Origin: Haematobia irritans
Lineage: Eukaryota > Arthropoda > Insecta > Diptera > Muscidae
NCBI RefSeq assembly: GCF_050003625.1
Contig: NC_134398.1
Span: 110,502,171 to 110,566,170 of the forward strand
Reading direction: 5' to 3'
Length of the DNA: 64,000 nt
In this document: piece by piece, positions 58,250 through 64,000 of the stretch
Layout of the letters: every line of letters starts with the position of its first letter
How positions within the stretch are numbered: position 1 is the stretch's first letter
Notes under the pieces: generated by a model
What the model was told of the DNA's origin: nothing
What the model saw: only the letters and a program-made list of their open reading frames with translations
Database searches by the model: none
Made by a program: the position numbers and the translations under genes

Positions 58250-61200
58250 AAAAAATATGGGAAACATTTAAATCTGGAGCAATTTTAAGAAAACTTCGCA
58301 AAAGTTTATTTATGATTTATCGCTCGATATATATGTATTAGAAGTTTAGGAAAATTAGAGTCATTTTTACAACTTTTCCACTAAGCAGTGGCGATTTTAC
58401 AAGAAAAATGTTGGTATTTTGACCATTTTTGTCGAAATCAGAAAAACATATATATGGGAGCTATATCTAAATCTGAACCGATTTCAACCAAATTTGGCAC
58501 GCATAGCTATAATGCTAATTCTACTCCCTGTGCAAAATTTCAACTAAATCGGAGCAAAAAATTGGCCTCTGTGGTCATATGAGTGTAAATCGGGCGAAAG
58601 CTATATATGGGAGCTATATCTAAATCTGAACCGATTTCAACCAAATTTGGCACGCATAGCTACAATGCTAATTATACTCCCCGTGCAAAATTTCAACTAA
58701 ATCGGAGCAAAAAATTGGCCTCTGTGGTCATTTGAGTGTAAATCGGGCGAAAGCTATATATGGGAGCTATATCTAAATCTGAACCGATTTCAACCAAATT
58801 TGACACACATAGCTACAATGCTAATTCTACCCCCTGTGCAAAATTTCAACTAAATCGGAGCAAAAAATTGGTCTGTGGTCATTTGAGTGTAAATCGGGCG
58901 AAAGCTATATCTAAATCTGAACCGATTTCAACCAAATTTGACACGCATAGCTACAATGCTAATTCTACTCCCTGTGCAAAATTTCAACCAAATCGGAGCA
59001 AAAAATTGGCCTCTGTGGGCAAATGAGTGTAAATCGGGCGAAAGCATATATGGGAGCTATATCTAAATCTGAACCGATTTCCACCAAATTTGACACGCAT
59101 AGCTATAATGCCAATTCTACTCCCTGTGCAAAATTTCAACTAAATCGGAGCAAAAAATTGGGCTCTGTGGGCAAATGAGTGTAAATCGGGCGAAAGCTAT
59201 ATATGGGAGCTATATCTAAATCTGAACCGATTTGGCTGATATTTTGCAAGTTTTTCGAGACTCGTAAAATATTCGGATGTACGGAATTTGCGAAAGATCG
59301 GTTGATATACACGGCAATTATGACCAGATCGGTGAAAAATATATATGGCAGCTATATGTAAATCTGAACCGATTTTTTCCAAAATCAATAGGGATCGTCT
59401 TTGAGCCGAAACAGGACCCCATACCAAATTTTAGGACAATCGGACTAAAACTGCGAGCTGTACTTTGCACACAAAAATACATCAACAGACAGACAGACAG
59501 ACGGACAGACAGACGGACATCGCTAAATCGACTCAGAATTTAATTCTAAGACGATCGGTATACTAAACGATGGGTCTCAGACTTTTCCTTCTTGGCGTTA
59601 CATACAAATGCACAAACTTATTATACCCTGTACCACAGTAGTGGTGAAGGGTATAAGTATGCGAAACATCTAAATCTGAAGCAATTTTAAGGAAACTTCG
59701 CAAAAGTTTATTTATGATTTATCGCTCGATATATATGTATTAGAAGTTTAGGAAAATTAGAGTCATTTTTACAACTTTTCGAGTAAGCAGTGGCGATTTT
59801 ACAAGGAAAATGTTGGTATTTTGACCATTTTTGTCGAAATCAGAAAAACATATATATGGGAGCTATATCTAAATCTGAACCGATTTCAACCAAATTTGGC
59901 ACGCATAGCAACAATGCTAATTCTACTCCCTGTGCCAAATTTCAACTAAATCGGAGTTAAAAATTGGACTCTGTGGTCATATGAGTGTAAATCGGGCGAA
60001 AGCTATATATGGGAGATATATCTAAATCTGAACCGATTTCAACCAAATTTGGCACGCATAGCAACAATGCAAAATTTCAACTAAATCGGAGTTAAAAATT
60101 GGCCTCTGTGGTCATATGAGTGTAAATCGGGCGAAAGCTATATATGGGAGCTATATCTAAATCTGAACCGATTTCAACCAAATTTGGCACTCATAGCTAC
60201 AATGCTCATTCTACTCCCTGTGCAAAATTTAAAATAAATCGGAGCAAAAATTTGGCCTCTGTGGTTATTTGAGTGTAAATCGGGCGAAAGCTATGTATGG
60301 GAGCTATATCTAAATCTGAACCGATTTGGATGATATTTTGCAAGTTTTGCGAGACTCATAAAATATTCGGATGTCCGGAATTTATGGAAGATCGGTTGAT
60401 ATACACGCCAATTATGACCAGATCGGTGAAAAATATATATGGCAGCTATATCTAAATCTGAACCGATTTTTTCCAAAATCAATAGGGATCGTCTTTGAGT
60501 CGAAACAGGACCCTATACCAAATTTTAGGACAATCGGAATAAAACTGCGAGCTGTACTTTGCACACAAAAATACATCAACAGACAGACAGACAGACGGAC
60601 AGACAGACAGACAGACAGACGGACATCGCTAAATCGACTCAGAATTTAATTCTAAGACGATATGTATACTAAACGATGGGTCTCAGACTTTTCCTTCTTG
60701 GCGTTACATACAAATGCACAAACTTATTATACCCTGTACCACAGTAGTGGTGAAGGGTATAAAAATATGGGAAACATTCAAATCTGAAGCAATTTTAATG
60801 AAACTTCGCAAAAGTTTATTTATGATTTATCGCTCGATATATATGTATTAGAAGTTTAGGAAAATTAGAGTCATTTTTACAACTTTTCCACTATGCAGTG
60901 GTGATTTTACAAGGAAAATGTTGGTATTTTGACAATTTTTGTCGAAATCAGAAAAACATATATATGGGAGCTATATCTAAATCTGAACCGATTTCAACCA
61001 AATTTGGCACGCATAGCAACAATGCAAATTCTACTCCCTGTGCAAAATTTCAACTAAATCGGAGTTAAAAATTGGCCTCTGTGGTCATATGAGTGTAAAT
61101 CGGGCGAATGCTATATATGGGAGCTATATCTAAATCTGAACCGATTTCAACCAAATTTGGCACTCATAGCTACAATGCTCATTCTACTCCCTGTGCAAAA

Positions 61201-62673
61201 TTTCAACTAAATCGGAGCAAAAAATTGGCCTCTGTGGACAAAGGAGTGTAAATCGGTTGAAAGCTATATATGGGAGCTATATCTAAATCTGAACCGATTT
61301 CAACCAAATTTGACACGCATAGCTATAATGCTAATTCTACTCCCTGTGCAAAATTTCAACTAAATCGGAGCAAAAAATTGGGCTCTGTGGGCAAATGAGT
61401 GTAAATCGGGCGAAAGCTATATATGGGAGCTATATCTAAATCTGAACCGATTTGGATGATATTTTGCAAGTTTTTCGAGACTCATAAAATATTCGGATGT
61501 CCGGAATTTAAGGAAGATCGGTTGATATACACGCCAATTATGACCAGATCGGTGAAAAATATATATGGCAGCTATATCTAAATCTGAACCGATTTTTTCC
61601 AAAATCAATAGGGATCGTCTTTGAGTCGAAACAGGACCCTATACCAAATTTTAGGACAATCGGAATAAAACTGCGAGCTGTACTTTGCACACAAAAATAC
61701 ATCAACAGACAGACAGACAGACAGACAGACGGACATCGCTAAATCGACTCAGAATTTAATTCTAAGACGATATGTATACTAAACGATGGGTCTCAGACTT
61801 TTCCTTCTTGGCGTTACATACAAATGCACAAACTTATTATACCCTGTGCCACAGTAGTGGTGAAGGGTATAAAAATATGGGAAACATTCAAATCTGAAGC
61901 AATTTTAATGAAACTTCGCAAAAGTTTATTTATGATTTATCGCTCGATATATATGTATTAGAAGTTTAGGAAAATTAGAGTCATTTTTACAACTTTTCCA
62001 CTATGCAGTGGTGATTTTACAAGGAAAATGTTGGTATTTTGACAATTTTTGTCGAAATCAGAAAAACATATATATGGGAGCTATATCTAAATCTGAACCG
62101 ATTTCAACCAAATTTGGCACGCATAGCTACAATGCTCATTCTACTCCCTGTGCAAAATTTCAATTAAATCGGAGTAAAAGATTGGCCTCTGTGGTCATAT
62201 GAGTGTAAATCGGGCGAAAGCTATATATGGGAGCTATATCTAAATCTGAACCGATTTCCACCAAATTTGACACGCATAGCTATAGTGCTAATTCTATTCC
62301 CTGTGCAAAATTTCAACTAAATCGGAGCAAAAAATTGGCCTCTGTGGACAAAGGAGTGTAAATCGGGCGAAAGCTATATATGGGAGCTATATCTAAATCT
62401 GAACCGATTTGTATGATATTTTGCAAGTTTTTCGAGACTCATAAAATATTGGGATGTACGGAATTTGAGGAAGATCGGTTGATATACACGCCAATTATGA
62501 CCAGATCGGTGAGAAATATATATGGCAGCTATATCTAAATCTGAACCGATTTTTTCCAAAATCAATAGGGATCGTCTTTGAGCCGAAACAGGACCCCATA
62601 CCAAATTTTAGGACAATCGGACTAAAACTGCGAGCTGTACTTTGCACACAAAAATATATCAACAGACAGACAG

Positions 62674-62704
<31 letters not shown>

Positions 62705-64000
62705 TCGCTAAATCGACTCAGAATTTAATTCTAAGACGATCGGTATACTAAACGATGGGTCTCAGACTTTTCCTTCTTGGCGTTACATACAAATGCACAA
62801 ACTTATTATACCCTGTACCACAGTAGTGGTGAAGGGTATAAAAAATATGGTAAACATTTAAATCTGGAGCAATTTTAAGAAAACTTCGCAAAAGTTTATT
62901 TATGATTTATCGCTCGATATATATGTATTAGAAGTTTAGGCAAATTAGAGTAATTTTTTCAACTTTTCCAATAAGCAGTGACGATTTTACAAGGAAAATG
63001 TTCTTATTTTGACCATTTTTGTCGAAAACAGAAAAACATATATATGGGAGCTATATCTAAATCTGAACCGATTTCAACCAAATTTGGCACGCATAGCTAC
63101 AATGCTAATTCTACTCCCTGTGCAAAATTACAACTAAATCGGAGCAAACAATTGGCCTCTGTGGTCATATGAGTGTAAATCGGGCGAAAGCTATATATGG
63201 GAGCTATATCTAAATCTGAACCGATTTCAACCAAATTTGGCACGCATAGCTACAATGCTAATTATACTCCCTGTGCAAAATTTCAACTAAATCGGAGCAA
63301 AAAATTGGCCTCTGTGGTCATTTGAGTGTAAATCGGGCGAAAGCTATATATGGGAGCTATATCTAAATCTGAACCGATTTCAACCAAATTCGACACGCAT
63401 AGCTACAATGCTAATTCTACCCCCTGTGCAAAATTCCAACTAAATCGGAGCAAAAAATTGGCCTCTGTGGTCATTTGAGTGTAAATCGGGCGAAAGCTAT
63501 ATATGGGAGCTATATCTAAATCTGAACCGATTTCAACCAAATTTGACACGCATAGCTACAATGCTAGTAGCTAGTTCTACTCCCTGTGCCAAATTTCAAC
63601 TAAATCGGAGTTAAAAATTGGACTCTGTGGTCATATGAGTGTAAATCGGGTGAAAGCTATATATGGGAGATATATCTAAATCTGAACCGATTTCAACCAA
63701 ATTTGGCACGCATAGCAACAATGCAAATTCTACTCCCTGTGCAAAATTTCAACTAAATCGGAGTTAAAAATTGGCCTCTGTTGTCATATGAGTGTAAATC
63801 GGGCGAATGCTATATATGGGAGCTATATCTATATCTCAACCGATTTCAACCAAATTTGGCACTCATAGCTACAATTCTCATTCTACTCCCTGTGCAAAAT
63901 TTCAACTAAATCGGAGCAAAAATTTGGCCTCTGTGGTTATTTGAGTGTAAATCGGTTGAAAGCTATATATGGGAGCTATATCTAAATCTGAACCGATTTC
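58250..64000 (+). repeat. Complex tandem array C (5 units, last one partial)
   Basis: Unit ends are at 59655, 60761, 61871 and 62840; the last unit runs off the window. Units ending at 60761 and 61871 share private changes (GACGATATGTATAC, GGACAATCGGAATAAAAC, CTATGCAGTGGTG), so they are recent neighbours. The subrepeat at about 58904 is shortened (AAAGCTATATCTAAATC), as also seen at 27261 and 41810. Confidence 0.9.

Overview
This window is almost entirely repetitive and mobile DNA from a eukaryote, most likely a calyptrate/muscid fly (Stomoxys, Haematobia or Musca type). That guess rests on recalled resemblance to fly repeats: the (CAGA)n tracts next to a TATACCC...GGGTATA hairpin, the head repeat with a GTCGG/CCGAC stem, a tRNA-derived SINE, and BEL/Pao and Ty3/gypsy elements. 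I see no host protein gene, no rRNA and no functional tRNA gene.

Background. About 43 kb belongs to one complex tandem family. Each higher-order unit (about 0.5-2.7 kb without insertions) has three parts. First is a roughly 190-bp body. Next are one to many copies of a ~153-bp subrepeat. Last is a tail carrying a (CAGA)n microsatellite and a terminal hairpin (TATACCC-TGT-ACCAC-AGTA-GTGGT-GAA-GGGTATA). Array A covers 1-19572, array B 23008-51076 (interrupted) and array C 58250-64000 (running off the end). Two places (19650-20138 and 57761-58249) hold a tandem pair of ~248-bp head modules in front of a body, so the complete ancestral element was probably head-body-subrepeats-tail. Recent copying is visible at several scales: a 3.0-kb triplication (5090-13985), a 2751-bp tandem duplication (44540-50041), a 1160-bp-period duplication (20636-22947), and a longer duplication that carried a hAT-like element along.

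Insertions. (1) 17475-18407: internally deleted Tc1/mariner element, DD41D (rosa-like), with TA duplication and sister empty sites. (2) 24779-25852: ~1.07-kb non-autonomous hAT-like element with 8-bp target duplication. (3) A second copy of (2), 30174-39588, is split by a complete BEL/Pao retrotransposon on the minus strand (30323-38660; 445-bp LTRs differing at one base; TATAA duplication). That BEL element is in turn broken by a tRNA-derived SINE (34316-34662; 13-bp duplication). This gives four nested layers. (4) 51094-57321: complete Ty3/gypsy-type element on the minus strand (LTRs 596/603 bp; ATAT duplication; tRNA-Leu-type primer site). It has an intact 1184-aa Pol, a Gag with an N-terminal SAP-like motif but two in-frame TAA codons, and a UUUAAAC slippery site directly before the Gag stop.

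Most worth a second look: a strongly strand-biased heptamer (sense TTGGCTC/TTGTCTC, 30 copies) scattered through coding and non-coding parts of the BEL element; the gypsy frameshift signal; the SAP-Gag with 21-bp coding repeats; and the head/tail inverted repeats that may define the boundaries of the tandem family.
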